Assembly: GCA_004297935.1 (NCBI GenBank)
Contig: SCRE01000015.1
Span: forward strand, 39,598-103,597
Direction: 5' to 3'
Source: Microbacteriaceae bacterium
GTDB lineage: Bacteria; Actinomycetota; Actinomycetes; Actinomycetales; Microbacteriaceae
DNA length: 64,000 nucleotides
The notes under the pieces: generated by a model
What the model was told of the DNA's origin: nothing
The model's input: only the letters and a program-made list of their open reading frames with translations
Database searches by the model: none
Position numbers and translations under genes: made by a program
In this document: positions 17,911 through 28,684 of the stretch, piece after piece
Numbering within the stretch: the stretch's first letter is position 1
How the letters are laid out: each line of letters opens with the position of its first letter

Positions 17911-18036
17911 ATGGCTGGAAAATCGCCTCGAGGAGACCGGACGAAAAAGGCCGCGCAGCTGTCGTTGAAGGACAAGCGGGCGCAGAAGCGCGAGAAGGCG
18001 GAGACCACCTTCATCAAACAGCGCAAGGGACACTGA
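17911..18036 (+). CDS. Small basic protein (41 aa)
   Basis: Begins MAGKSPRGDRTKKAAQ and ends FIKQRKGH; nearly half of the residues are charged, mainly Lys/Arg, with a helical centre. GGAG lies 5 bases before the ATG. Small Lys-rich proteins of this kind are found in many actinobacteria, without known function. A hairpin follows the stop, so it is probably its own transcription unit or the end of one. Confidence 0.7.
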   Translation: MAGKSPRGDRTKKAAQLSLKDKRAQKREKAETTFIKQRKGH

Positions 18037-18047
18037 TAACCCGGCCG

Positions 18048-18079
18048 AACGGGCCTCTTGCCCAGGTGAGAGGCCCGTT
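18048..18079 (+). terminator. Hairpin after the 41-aa small protein gene
   Basis: Perfect 11-bp stem aacgggcctct / agaggcccgtt with a 10-nt loop, 12 bp after the stop. It lacks a T-run, as is common for terminators in high-GC actinobacteria. Confidence 0.7.
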
Positions 18080-18171
18080 GCCGTGCTCGGCAATAGACTT
18101 GCACCGAAGGCGGGGCGAACAGACCAGATGGCGAGATGGCGTAGGCGGAACCGGCCACGACACGCTCGCAG

Positions 18172-19404
18172 ATGAGCCAGGCTTTCGCAAGCGGAATCCC
18201 GGTCAATCGCCGCGGTGTCGCGCTGATGGCCTCGGCGCACGTCGCCGACGATCTGTACCAAGGAGTGGTGCCCGCTCTCCTTCCGTTCCTGGTGGCGGAG
18301 CGTGGGTACAGCTATGCGGCGGTCGCCGGGTTGACGCTGGCCGCAACCGTGTTGTCCTCCGTCGTCCAGCCCGCTTTCGGCTGGTTGGGTGACCGCAAGC
18401 CACGCCGCTGGATGATCCCCGCAGGCATGCTCACCGCCGCAGTAGGCGTGGGACTGGCGGGATTGTCACCGTCTTACGTCGTCACGTGGCTGCTGGTCGC
18501 GCTATCCGGGCTCGGTATCGCCGCGTTCCATCCAGAGGCAGCGCGCGCGGCCAGACAGGCATCCGGAGACAGCAATCGAGCGATGAGCGTCTTCGCGCTC
18601 GGTGGCAACGTCGGTTTTGCGCTCGGCTCTCTGATCGCCACACCGCTGTTGCTGGTCACCGGGCTCGACGGCACGGCGCTCCTTGTGCTTCCCGCGTTGA
18701 TGATGGCCTCGATCCTGATCACCAAGTTGCGCATCGTGCTGGATGGCCACACGGCCGAAAAGCGGCGCCCGACGGCCGTGGTCGGCGACGACAACTGGCC
18801 GGCCTTCCTGCGCTTGACCGCGATCGTCGTCGTGCGCTCGATCGTGTTCTTCGGGCTGACCTCGTTCTTGGCGTTGTATTTCATCCACAGCCTCGACGCG
18901 ACGGCGTTCGAGGGCGGGGCTGCTCTCACATTGTTCTTGATCGCGGGCGCGGGTGGAACGCTGGTCGGCGGTTGGTTAGCCGATCGGTTCGGGCGACTGC
19001 TCAGCATCCGAATCGGCTTTGCCTTGACGGTTCCGGCGATGGCGGGCATCGTGCTGGCGTCGAGTTGGCCCGTGGCGATGGTGTTCGTCGGCATCACCGG
19101 AGTGGCCATCTTCATTCCATTCGCGGTGTTCGTGATTCTCGGACAGGACTATCTACCGCATCGCATCGGCACCGCCAGCGGTGTGACCGTTGGGCTCGCC
19201 GTCTCGATCGGCGGGCTTTTCACGCCGGTGCTCGGTTGGCTCGCCGACTCGGTCGGGCTGCAGCTCGCCCTGGGCGTCTTGATCGCTCTGCCGATCGTCG
19301 CGCTCATTCTGACGGCGCTGCTGCGGGATCCGCGCCGCGAGCATCGCCATCCGCGCCCGGCCGGTGACACGACGGCGGAAGCGGCTGAGGAGGGCGCCCT
19401 GTGA
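18172..19404 (+). CDS. MFS transporter, fosmidomycin-resistance (Fsr) type
   Basis: A 410-aa inner-membrane efflux protein with 12 predicted helices. Motif-A-like segments are FGWLGDRKPRRWM and GGWLADRFGRLLSIR, and an Fsr-type HVADDLYQGVVPALLPFLV lies in TM1. Length and arrangement fit the Fsr group. The substrate cannot be told from sequence. It stands alone after the hairpin, with the C-terminal tail rich in Arg/His/Pro. Confidence 0.88.
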   Translation: MSQAFASGIPVNRRGVALMASAHVADDLYQGVVPALLPFLVAERGYSYAAVAGLTLAATVLSSVVQPAFGWLGDRKPRRWMIPAGMLTAAVGVGLAGLSPSYVVTWLLVALSGLGIAAFHPEAARAARQASGDSNRAMSVFALGGNVGFALGSLIATPLLLVTGLDGTALLVLPALMMASILITKLRIVLDGHTAEKRRPTAVVGDDNWPAFLRLTAIVVVRSIVFFGLTSFLALYFIHSLDATAFEGGAALTLFLIAGAGGTLVGGWLADRFGRLLSIRIGFALTVPAMAGIVLASSWPVAMVFVGITGVAIFIPFAVFVILGQDYLPHRIGTASGVTVGLAVSIGGLFTPVLGWLADSVGLQLALGVLIALPIVALILTALLRDPRREHRHPRPAGDTTAEAAEEGAL

Positions 19405-19455
19405 CACTGATTCCGCCGGTGATACTTTCCTCGGCGTGCCATGATGCAAGTGCGA

Positions 19456-20286
19456 TCAAGCGGCATCGTCGAGGTCAGGCAGTCTGTAGCATGCTTTGCC
19501 GCCGAGTCGTGGCTGCTGGTCGGAGTCCACGTGGCGTGGCGGGGTGAACCATACTTGGCTTCGGTCGCCGACGCGGATGGTCCAGCCATCGTTGTGCATC
19601 CGGGCATGACACGGTGGACAAAGCAGTACACCGTTAAGAAGATCGGCGTGACGATCGCTTCGATCGCGGCCTTCACGGGTGCGGCGGACTCCGGGTCCAA
19701 ATGTGCGGTCAGATGCGTCATCCCGTGTCGATCCTGGCGCAGATACACGGCCCGATCGGCGCGGAGTTCCTCTTTTTCGGGGCGATGCCGTCTTGATCCA
19801 AGCGGGCCTCGGCCTCTCGGATCAGCCGGAACAACAAATCCAAGGGAATATCCGCGGCCCGTTCGGCCAAGAGGCGCTCCAACGCGTCGGCCTGAGCCGG
19901 GTCCGAGCGCCGGGCCACCCGATCCAACATCGTCGTGATCGCCGACGCCGCCGCCACACCGATCGTGCCCGCGGACAGCGCGCTGGCGACGTGCGGATGG
20001 ACCGGTGGCAGCACCTCCCCGGTCAACGACTGCCGGGGAACGTCGAGCGACCTCTCCTGCGACCCGAGCCAGGACCGCTTCGGTGTCGCGCATCAGCCGG
20101 GCCAACGCATCCGTGGTATTCATCAACCCGGCGTTGCTCATGCGCTGTACATCGAACTGCACAGCTCCAGCCAACCCGGCAGCAGCCCCAAACAGCGCTG
20201 ACGACACCGAGCGTCGGCAGGGCACCATCCCACGCCGCGCGCAACGCTTCGAGGTCGTCCTCGAGAAGTTGCGACGGCTGGTCCAT
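19456..20286 (-). pseudogene. Degraded DUF222/HNH endonuclease gene
   Basis: Remnant of the actinobacterial DUF222 plus HNH family. Recognisable pieces fall in different frames in the right order: MDQPSQLLEDDLEALRA at the start, then MNTTDALARLMRDTEAV, then VHPHVASALSAGTIGVAAAS and DIPLDLLFRLIREAEARL, then GMTHLTAHLDPESAAPVK. The HNH tail (LLNGVLLCPPCHARMHNDG and WFTPPRHV) comes last. At least three frameshifts are needed, and the segment joining the DUF222 part to the HNH tail has been deleted. The HNH core would have held the first catalytic His. This family is often multicopy and prone to decay. Confidence 0.8.
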
Positions 20287-21597
<1,311 letters not shown>

Positions 21598-21606
21598 GCC
21601 GCGTCC

Positions 21607-21667
21607 CGTGAGGTGCGGACTTCTGCCGCTTCGCCTGGCGATAACTGACAGATGTCCGCACCTCACG
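21607..21667. terminator. Inverted repeat between convergent mdh and acyl-CoA oxidase genes
   Basis: Perfect 14-bp arms cgtgaggtgcggac / gtccgcacctcacg separated by 33 nt. Its position between convergent stops suits a bidirectional terminator, although the loop is long. Confidence 0.55.
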
Positions 21668-21725
21668 AAAGGGCACGAAAGGGCAGAGGAGGGCGGGGAG
21701 AGGGCGCGGGGGAGGTGGACGCGGA

Positions 21726-23828
21726 TCAGTGCTTCTTCGGCTTGAGGGACTTCTCGTCGATCGGCGCGGCGCCAGACAGGCGCAGGGCCCGATAGTAGTC
21801 GCGCGCCTCGTCCTGGCGCTCACGCTCGATCCCGCCGGCGATCGTCGAACGCAGGTGCTCGGGACCGTAGCCGAACGCATCCACCAGGTCGACGACGTGC
21901 GGGCGAAGCCGGGCGACCAAACGGTCGATATAAGCGCCGACCGCCTGCCCGCGCTGCGGTGAGAGACGACCGTGGATGAGGTACCAGGACAGGTGCTTCT
22001 CTATCACCGTCAACCCGAACAGGTCGTGCAACCAGGTGAGCACCTGTTTCGTGCCGTGATCGGTCACGCTCTCGAGTGCCTCGGTGAACGCTTCCCACTG
22101 CAGCAGTTCGCCGTGCGCACGCGCTGCCTCGATCAGCTCGTTCTGCTGTGAGTTGAACAGCGCGGCGCCTTGCGGCTTCGGCAGCTTGTTCGCATGCCGC
22201 AGCCGCATCGCGACCTCTGAGATCATCGTCTCGACGCGATCGGTCAGCAGCTCCCGCTGCGTGTTCGTGTCACGCAACTGGCCGACGGAGCGCGCCGTCG
22301 AGCCGAAGTCGGCGACGGTCTGGGCAAGACTGCGCAGCCCGGACCCGTTGTAGGCGCGATCCGCGGCGTGCGTGACGACGTAGCGGGCGAGGGCACCGGC
22401 ATCCGCTTTGGCGAACTTGCGAGAGTAGTCGGTGAGCAGTCGCTTGGCGACCAGCTGGAGCAGCACGTTGTTGTCGCCCTCGAACGTCGCATAGACATCG
22501 AGGTCGGCACGCAGCCCGACCAGACGGTTTTCGGCCATGAAGCCCGCACCGCCACACGCCTCGCGCGCCTCCTGCAGTGTGTCGAGGGCGTGCCAGGTGG
22601 AAAGCGGCTTGAGCGCTGCCGCCAGGGTCTCGAGGTCTTGGCGATCATCGTCGGTGTTCGCCTTGCCGCTGAACACCTCCTCGAATTTGACCAGCAGCTT
22701 GTCGTGCGCGAAGACCTGCGCATACGTTGTTGCGAGGCGGGGGATCAGGCGGCGCTGGTGCCGCTGATAGTCGAGGATGACCTCCTCCTCCGTATCGCTG
22801 GCCGCATTGAACTGGCGGCGCTGACTGCCGTATCTGATCGCGATCGCCAAGCCCATCTCCGCGGCGATCGTCGCAGCGCCGTCGAGGGAGACGCGACCCT
22901 GCACCAGCGTTCCGAGCATCGTGAAGAACCGCCGACCGGAGCTGGCGATCGGGCTCGTGTATGTGCCGTCCTCGGCGACGTCGCCGTAGCGGTTCAGCAG
23001 GTCGGTGCGCGGGATGCGCACGTGATCGAAGCAGAGCCGGCCGTTGTCGATGCCGTTCAAGCCACCCTTGAGGCCGTCGTCCTTGCCGCTGACGCCCGGC
23101 AGGAATTCACCGTTGTCGCGCCGGATCGGCACGTAGAACGCGTGCACCCCGTGATTCACACCCCGGGTGATCAGCTGAGCGAAAACAACGCAGGCGCGAC
23201 CGTCGACGGCCGCGTTGCCGAGGAACTCCTTCCACGCCGCCGCGAACGGAGTATGGATGTCGAATTCCTGGGTTTCGGGATCGTAGGTCGCCGTCGTGGC
23301 GATCGAAGCGACATCCGACCCGTGGCCGATCTCGGTCATCGCGAACGCCCCCGGCACCTTCAGACTCATGATGTCGGGTAGGTACTTCTGGTGGTGTCTC
23401 TCGGTGCCGAGGTGCAGCACGGCCGCCCCGAACAGCCCCCACTGCACGCCGGCCTTGATCTGCAGCGACGGGTCGGCGGTGACGAGCTCCTCGAAGCCGG
23501 CGATGTTTCCGCCATGATCGTCCTGGCCACCCAACGCGGCCGGGAAGGCACGATGCACCTGGCCGTTTGCGACAAGCAGGCTCAACTGACCGGAGACGCG
23601 CGCGCGGTGTTCCTGGTAGGTCTGCCCTTCGATCCGCTGCAGATCGGGCCGGGCGGACAGCTCACGTGCTGCGATACGGGCATCCGGCCAGCTGCCGAGC
23701 AGCTGACGACTCAGCGCGGCGACATCGATGCCGACGGGCGGCGCATCCATATCGATCGGACCCGTGGCCAGTGTGATCTCGTCCGCGCGGGCGTTTCGTG
23801 ATGTCGTGCGTGGGGCAGTGTCAACCAT
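21726..23828 (-). CDS. Acyl-CoA oxidase (acyl-CoA dehydrogenase superfamily)
   Basis: A 700-aa FAD enzyme for the first step of fatty acyl-CoA beta-oxidation, passing electrons to O2 in true oxidases. FAD-contacting motifs FAMTEIGHGSDVASI and the WKEFLGNAAVDGRACV region are seen. The catalytic Glu lies in YATFEGDNNVLLQLVAKRLL, preceded by EACGGAGFMAENRL. Two C-terminal helical domains make up the long length expected of acyl-CoA oxidases rather than dehydrogenases (about 400 aa). It ends KSLKPKKH, which is not a PTS1 issue in bacteria. It stands alone. Confidence 0.92.
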   Translation of the reverse strand: MVDTAPRTTSRNARADEITLATGPIDMDAPPVGIDVAALSRQLLGSWPDARIAARELSARPDLQRIEGQTYQEHRARVSGQLSLLVANGQVHRAFPAALGGQDDHGGNIAGFEELVTADPSLQIKAGVQWGLFGAAVLHLGTERHHQKYLPDIMSLKVPGAFAMTEIGHGSDVASIATTATYDPETQEFDIHTPFAAAWKEFLGNAAVDGRACVVFAQLITRGVNHGVHAFYVPIRRDNGEFLPGVSGKDDGLKGGLNGIDNGRLCFDHVRIPRTDLLNRYGDVAEDGTYTSPIASSGRRFFTMLGTLVQGRVSLDGAATIAAEMGLAIAIRYGSQRRQFNAASDTEEEVILDYQRHQRRLIPRLATTYAQVFAHDKLLVKFEEVFSGKANTDDDRQDLETLAAALKPLSTWHALDTLQEAREACGGAGFMAENRLVGLRADLDVYATFEGDNNVLLQLVAKRLLTDYSRKFAKADAGALARYVVTHAADRAYNGSGLRSLAQTVADFGSTARSVGQLRDTNTQRELLTDRVETMISEVAMRLRHANKLPKPQGAALFNSQQNELIEAARAHGELLQWEAFTEALESVTDHGTKQVLTWLHDLFGLTVIEKHLSWYLIHGRLSPQRGQAVGAYIDRLVARLRPHVVDLVDAFGYGPEHLRSTIAGGIERERQDEARDYYRALRLSGAAPIDEKSLKPKKH

Positions 23829-24085
23829 TGTCGGTCCTTCTTCGTGTCTGCGCTATGGAAAACCGTGTTTCGAATGCCTTGCTTCGAATGCGGTCGCGTC
23901 ACTTCCACGCTATGCCGGATGTCTGTGGTTGCGAAGTCGTGCGTGTGCAAGCCACAAATCTGCTGCGGCCCTGCGGTCGGGGCCTGTGGAATGCCACAGC
24001 GTTTGTTCCACAGCGCCGCGCACTGCGCCGCTGGTAGCGAGCGTCGGCAGTGTGCGGCATGCTGTACCCGGAGGTGCTGGTCTCA

Positions 24086-24604
24086 ATGATGCGATATATC
24101 GCCCTGTTGCGCGGTGTCAATGTCGGTGGCATCAACATCAAGATGTCCGACCTGGCCGCGGTGTTCCGCGAACTCGGCTTCAGCGAAGTGAGGACCGTCT
24201 TGGCCAGCGGCAATGTCGTATTCCAAACGGATGCACCCGCACCAGAACTCAAACTCGCAATCGAAACCGCGTTGCGCGAACGTTTCGGCTACGAAGCGTG
24301 GGTGCACGTGCTGACGGTTGAGGAACTCGGACACGTCGTCGAGGCTTTCCCGTTCGACGCGGAACGTGAGGGATGGCATCCGTACGTCATCTTCCTGATG
24401 GGCGACGAGCCGCGCACAACCCTGCTCGAACTCGAGCTCGATCCGAGGCTCGAGCAGATTGCGGACGGCGACGGCGTGCTCTATTGGACCGTCGAGCGCG
24501 GACACACTCTCGACAGTGTGGTCGGAAAGGCCTCGGGACGCGCACGTTTCAAGGCATTGACCACGACGCGCAACCTGCGCACGCTGATCAAGTTGCTGGG
24601 CTGA
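24086..24604 (+). CDS. DUF1697 family protein
   Basis: A 172-aa protein of unknown function. The DUF1697 signature is present from the start: YIALLRGVNVGGINIKMSDL, VLASGNVVFQT, and the late ARFKALTTTRNLRTLIKL. Start ATG 24086 has GGAGG 11 bases upstream; the second ATG in tandem is also possible. The family is widespread in bacteria without a known reaction. It is not evidently part of an operon with its neighbours. Confidence 0.9.
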   Translation: MMRYIALLRGVNVGGINIKMSDLAAVFRELGFSEVRTVLASGNVVFQTDAPAPELKLAIETALRERFGYEAWVHVLTVEELGHVVEAFPFDAEREGWHPYVIFLMGDEPRTTLLELELDPRLEQIADGDGVLYWTVERGHTLDSVVGKASGRARFKALTTTRNLRTLIKLLG

Positions 24605-24694
24605 GAGACGAACGAGCCGAGACCGACGCGGCGGAGCCGACGCGGCAACGAATTGCAACTACCGATTGTCCGCGGCCGGCACTAGCGTGATCAC

Positions 24695-25135
24695 ATGGAA
24701 GCCCGGATCACCGCAATCACCCTCGGGGTGCGCGATCGTGCCGCGTCTCGTCGCTTCTACGTCGACGGCCTGGGCTGGGCCCCGACCGCAGAGGTCGAGG
24801 GCGACGTCGTCTTCATCCAGGCCGGGCACGGGCTGCTGCTCTGCCTGTGGAGCGTTGACGACCTTGCCGCCGATGCCGGCGAAGAGATCGGCTTCGGACA
24901 CAACGCACCCCCGATCTCACTCGGACAGAACGTCGCAAGCGTCGACGAGGTGTACAGAATCCTGGATGCGGCCGTCGCCGCCGGTGCCGACATGGTCGCT
25001 CCCGCCCGCAAGCAACCCTGGGGTGGGGTTTCCGGATATTTCGCCGACCCCGATGGCTTCCGCTGGGAGATCGTCTACAACCCGGGGCTGACCTTCGATG
25101 AGGCCGGAAATGCCTCGTTCTCGGAGGGTGTGTGA
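24695..25135 (+). CDS. VOC-family (glyoxalase/bleomycin-resistance fold) protein
   Basis: A 146-aa protein of the vicinal oxygen chelate fold: ITAITLGVRDRAASRRFYVDGLGW for the first half and a C-terminal GYFADPDGFRWEIVYNPGL with the usual metal-ligand-type Glu. Specific substrate unknown. It overlaps the next gene by 4 bp (GTGA), so the two are translationally coupled. Confidence 0.9.
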   Translation: MEARITAITLGVRDRAASRRFYVDGLGWAPTAEVEGDVVFIQAGHGLLLCLWSVDDLAADAGEEIGFGHNAPPISLGQNVASVDEVYRILDAAVAAGADMVAPARKQPWGGVSGYFADPDGFRWEIVYNPGLTFDEAGNASFSEGV

Positions 25136-25719
25136 CCCCGACGGTCGAACGCGAGATCGTGTTCTGCGAGAACGCCGACGCGTGGGATCGCTGGCTCGAG
25201 GAGTGGTACGCGAGCTCTGACGGCGTGCGGTTGGCGATCGCGAAGAAGGGCGGAGCACAACCCAGCGTCAGCTATGCGGACGCCGTCGAGATCGCCCTGT
25301 GCTACGGCTGGATCGACGGCCAGGTCGGGCGCCTGGATGACGACCATTACCTGCAGCTCTTCACGCCGCGGCGAGCCCGCAGCATCTGGTCGAAGATCAA
25401 TCGTGACAAGGCGTCGCGGTTGATCGCGGAGGGCAGGATGCGTCCCGCCGGGCTGCGCGAGGTCGAGCGGGCCCAGGCAGACGGCCGCTGGGACGCCGCG
25501 TATGCGTCGCATAGCACGTCGGAGGTGCCTGACGACCTGGCGGCGGCGCTGGCGGCGAACGCCGCGGCATCCGCATTCTTTGCGACCCTGACGAGTCAGA
25601 ATCGGTTCGCGATCCTGTTCCGGATCGGCAACGTGAAACGCGCAGACACCCGGGCGCGCAAGATCGCCGAGTACGTCGCCATGCTGGAGCGGCGGGAGAC
25701 GCTGTACCCGCAGCGGTAG
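25132..25719 (+). CDS. YdeI/OmpD-associated family protein
   Basis: A 195-aa protein of the YdeI-like group. Characteristic segments are VSYADAVEIALCYGWIDGQ, FTPRRARSIWSKINRDKA and the C-terminal AYVAM-type region. The family is linked in the literature to bacteriocin or peptide tolerance in a few bacteria, but no biochemical role is established. Coupled to the VOC gene by a 4-bp overlap; convergent with recQ, 14 bp apart. Confidence 0.85.
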   Translation: MTPTVEREIVFCENADAWDRWLEEWYASSDGVRLAIAKKGGAQPSVSYADAVEIALCYGWIDGQVGRLDDDHYLQLFTPRRARSIWSKINRDKASRLIAEGRMRPAGLREVERAQADGRWDAAYASHSTSEVPDDLAAALAANAAASAFFATLTSQNRFAILFRIGNVKRADTRARKIAEYVAMLERRETLYPQR

Positions 25720-25733
25720 ACCGTCCCACCGCG

Positions 25734-27863
25734 CTACTCGGCCAACGAAGGGGTCTCCGCCACCACGTCGAGCAGCTGCTGGCCGTAGGTTTCGAGCTTC
25801 TTGGCACCGATGCCGCTGATGCCGTCGAGATCGGCAAGCGTTGCCGGGCGGGTGAGCGCGACACCACGCAAGGTCGCATCGCCGAAGACGATGTAGGCCG
25901 GCACGCCCTGTTCGCGTGCTTGTTCGCCACGCCACGCGCGCAACGCCTCGAACAGGTGCAACGCCGACTCGGGCAACTCGGTGATGGCCGTCTTCGATCC
26001 GGATGCGCCGCGCGATCGTGCGGGCCGCTCCACTTCTCGTCGCAGCTGCACCGTGTGCGATCCGGAGAGCACCTCGGCGCTGGCCGGCGTGATCGCCAAC
26101 GTGCCGTAGCCGTCGTCGTTGACCCTCAGCAGTCCTTGCGCGAGCAGCTGCCGCACAACGCCGCGCCACACCTGATCGCTGAGGTCCTGTCCGATCCCCC
26201 AGGTGGCGAGTTGATCGTGACGGTGCTGCTCGACGCGCGGCGTTCGCTTGGCGCGCAGAATGTCGATCAGCTGCCCCGCTCCGAACTGCTGACCGCGCTC
26301 GCGCTTCAGCCGCACCACGGTCGACAGCAACTTCTGCGCGGGCACGGTGCCGTCCCAGCTCTCCGGCGGTGCCAGGCATGTGTCGCAGTTGCCGCAGGGT
26401 TCTGACGCCTGCCCGAAATAGGAGAGCAGGTTCACGCGGCGGCACTGCACCGTCTCACACAGCGCGAGCATCGCGTCCAGATGTGCGGACATCCGCCTGC
26501 GGTGCGCGAGGTCGCCGGGCGACTCATCGATCATCCGACGCTGCTGCACGACGTCTTGCAGCCCGTAGGCGAGCCAGGCCGTGGACGGTTCGCCATCACG
26601 GCCGGCACGGCCGGTCTCCTGGTAGTAACCCTCAACGGATTTCGGCAGGTCGATGTGCGCGACGAAGCGCACGTCGGGCTTGTCGATACCCATGCCGAAC
26701 GCGATCGTCGCGACGATGACGACGCCGTCTTCGCGCAGAAAGCGCGCCTGCGTGCGGGCACGCGTGGCGGCATCCAGACCGGCGTGGTACGGCATCGCGT
26801 CGATGCCGTGCTCGCGCAGCAGTTCGGCGGTCTTCTCGACGGTGTTGCGACTGAGGCCGTAGACGATGCCGGCGTCACCCTGATGCTCGCCACGGATGAA
26901 GTTCACGAGTTGCCTGCGCACCTCGTTCTTCGCGACGATGCGGTATTGAATGTTCGGCCGGTCGAAACTCGCGACGAAGTGCTCGGCGCGCTCGAGCTTC
27001 AGCCGCTGCGTGATCTCGGTGTGCGTCGCCCTGGTCGCCGTCGCCGTCAGCGCGATCCGTGGAACGTCTGGCCAGCGTTCGGCTAATTCCGACAGCGCCA
27101 GGTAGTCGGGGCGGAAGTCGTGCCCCCACTGGGACACGCAGTGCGCCTCGTCGATGGCGAACAGAGCGATCCGCCCGCGGGCGAGCAACTGTTTTGTGTG
27201 CTCGGACGACAGCCGCTCCGGTGCGACGTACAGCAGGTCAAGCCGGCCGGAGAGATACGCGCGCTCGACGCGCGAACGTTCCGCAGCATCCTGGGTCGAG
27301 TTGAGGAAGGCGGCCCGCACGCCGACGGCGGTCAGGGCGTCGACCTGGTCCTGCATGAGCGCGATCAGCGGGGAGACGACCACACCGGTGCCTTCGCGGA
27401 TCAGGGAAGGGAGTTGATAACAGAGGCTCTTGCCGCCGCCGGTGGGCATCAGCACGACGGCGTCGCCGCCGCCGATGAGCCGGTCGATCACCGCCGCCTG
27501 ATCGCCACGGAACGCGTCGTAGCCGAAAACGGAGTGCAGCACGGCGAGCGGATCGGTGCCGAGATACGGAGCTCTGGGCGGGGTGCTGAGAGGGGTCTCG
27601 ATACGGGTCTCGATACGGGTCTCGATACGCTCGCTAGCGCTCGCAACTCGACCACCATCGCTAGCGCTCGCAACTCGACCACCATCGCTAGCGCTCGCAA
27701 CTCGATCATCGACGCTGGTGCTCGCTACGGCTCCTGAGGAGGCCGCCCGCGGCCGTCCCGAAGGGCGGCCACCGGGATGCTCGGCACCATACTCGTCATC
27801 AGGCGGGATCAACTCGTCCGGATCCCATGGGATGTCTGGGGGGATCTCGGCGTTCCAACTCAC
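25734..27863 (-). CDS. recQ: RecQ-family ATP-dependent DNA helicase with repeat-derived N-terminal extension
   Basis: 3'-5' DNA helicase for recombination and repair; 709 aa from GTG 27863. Domains: a helicase core beginning at DPLAVLHSVFGYDAFRGDQAAVI with Walker A MPTGGGKSLCYQLPSL and DEAH box FAIDEAHCVSQWGHDF; helicase C with YYQETGRAGRDG; the RecQ zinc-binding Cys set (CETVQCRRVNLLSYFGQ, CGNCDTC); RQC; and a C-terminal HRDC. The roughly 100 residues before the core are unusual: they contain three copies of VASASDGGR-like sequence and three RIET units encoded by dispersed repeats. The start is uncertain, since no clear ribosome site precedes the GTG and an ATG at 27941 is also in frame. Confidence 0.9.
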   Translation of the reverse strand: MSWNAEIPPDIPWDPDELIPPDDEYGAEHPGGRPSGRPRAASSGAVASTSVDDRVASASDGGRVASASDGGRVASASERIETRIETRIETPLSTPPRAPYLGTDPLAVLHSVFGYDAFRGDQAAVIDRLIGGGDAVVLMPTGGGKSLCYQLPSLIREGTGVVVSPLIALMQDQVDALTAVGVRAAFLNSTQDAAERSRVERAYLSGRLDLLYVAPERLSSEHTKQLLARGRIALFAIDEAHCVSQWGHDFRPDYLALSELAERWPDVPRIALTATATRATHTEITQRLKLERAEHFVASFDRPNIQYRIVAKNEVRRQLVNFIRGEHQGDAGIVYGLSRNTVEKTAELLREHGIDAMPYHAGLDAATRARTQARFLREDGVVIVATIAFGMGIDKPDVRFVAHIDLPKSVEGYYQETGRAGRDGEPSTAWLAYGLQDVVQQRRMIDESPGDLAHRRRMSAHLDAMLALCETVQCRRVNLLSYFGQASEPCGNCDTCLAPPESWDGTVPAQKLLSTVVRLKRERGQQFGAGQLIDILRAKRTPRVEQHRHDQLATWGIGQDLSDQVWRGVVRQLLAQGLLRVNDDGYGTLAITPASAEVLSGSHTVQLRREVERPARSRGASGSKTAITELPESALHLFEALRAWRGEQAREQGVPAYIVFGDATLRGVALTRPATLADLDGISGIGAKKLETYGQQLLDVVAETPSLAE
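27595..27775. repeat. Dispersed repeat cluster inside the recQ 5' coding region
   Basis: Three 12-bp units gtctcgatacgg (27595-27630) are followed by three 27-bp units beginning cgctagcgctcgcaactcg (27632-27712). A REP-like cctgaggaggccgcccg segment then runs up to about 27775. All stay in frame and are translated in RecQ. The first part matches the interior of the MITE. Confidence 0.8.
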
Positions 27864-28057
27864 CCGGCCATGGTATCCGGCGCCGCCGACAGCTCGGTGC
27901 AGCATGAGGCCGGCTGTGCACAGTTCCCTGCCTGTGGGCAATCCTCGGGTCCATGCTGCGCGAGCAGCGCACTGCTCTAGGCTGGACAGTGCCTGCCTAA
28001 CCAGAGCCGACCACGGTGTCGACCGAGACAGTGCAGATCGAATTCGACGGGAGCATC

Positions 28058-28684
28058 ATGGGGACACGCTGGGCACGCGTTGCCCGCGGAACGCTGGCGG
28101 CACTCGCCGCAGTGTTCGTCTCGGCGCTGTTCCATGGACTGGCCGGCGGCGGAACTCCCGGCACACTGGCCGTCGCCCTCTCGCTCGCGTTCTGCGTGCC
28201 CGCCTGCATCGCGCTTGCCGGCAAGAAACTCTCGATGTCACGGCTGAGCGTCTCAGTGGTGCTCAGCCAGTTCGTGTTCCACGCGCTGTTCAGCCTCAGC
28301 TCTCCCGGCCCGGCGCGGTTCGCGACCGGCGCGTCGGCCGCGCATCTGCACGCGGGGGGCCACCTGGTCACAACCGGTGCGGCGGCATCCGCTCACGTGT
28401 CGATGATGCCGGATACCGCAGGCATGTGGGTCGGACACGCCACCGCCGCCCTGGTCACGATCCTGGCGTTCCGCTACGGGGAGACCGCATTCTGGGGACT
28501 GCTGACGATCGCCGCGATTCGCATTGTCGGCATCGCGAGCGCACTCGCGGAAGCACCGACCGGACCGGATGCGCCACCGTCCACCGTCATCGACGCACGA
28601 CCGGTCGTCGTTGCACGCACGCTCCTGATGATCAGGCGGATGCGCCACCGCGGCCCACCCGCGCTCTCGCCGGCCTGCGCCTGA
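28058..28684 (+). CDS. Membrane protein of the copper locus
   Basis: A 208-aa protein with about five hydrophobic helices and a His-containing loop (SAAHLHAGGHLV). It has no clear family that I can name. ATG 28058 is chosen because GGGAG lies 6 bases upstream. It precedes YcnI, CopC and CopD-CtaG genes on the same strand, so a role in copper handling is inferred from context. The C-terminus is Arg/Pro-rich and cytosolic. Confidence 0.7.
   Translation: MGTRWARVARGTLAALAAVFVSALFHGLAGGGTPGTLAVALSLAFCVPACIALAGKKLSMSRLSVSVVLSQFVFHALFSLSSPGPARFATGASAAHLHAGGHLVTTGAAASAHVSMMPDTAGMWVGHATAALVTILAFRYGETAFWGLLTIAAIRIVGIASALAEAPTGPDAPPSTVIDARPVVVARTLLMIRRMRHRGPPALSPACA

Noticed and set aside
21726-21750. 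Peroxisomal-type targeting meaning for the acyl-CoA oxidase C-terminus
   Set aside because: The organism is bacterial and the terminal residues are not a canonical signal.
27595-27775. CRISPR-like array in the recQ 5' region
   Set aside because: Units are contiguous with no variable spacers and lie in a coding frame.
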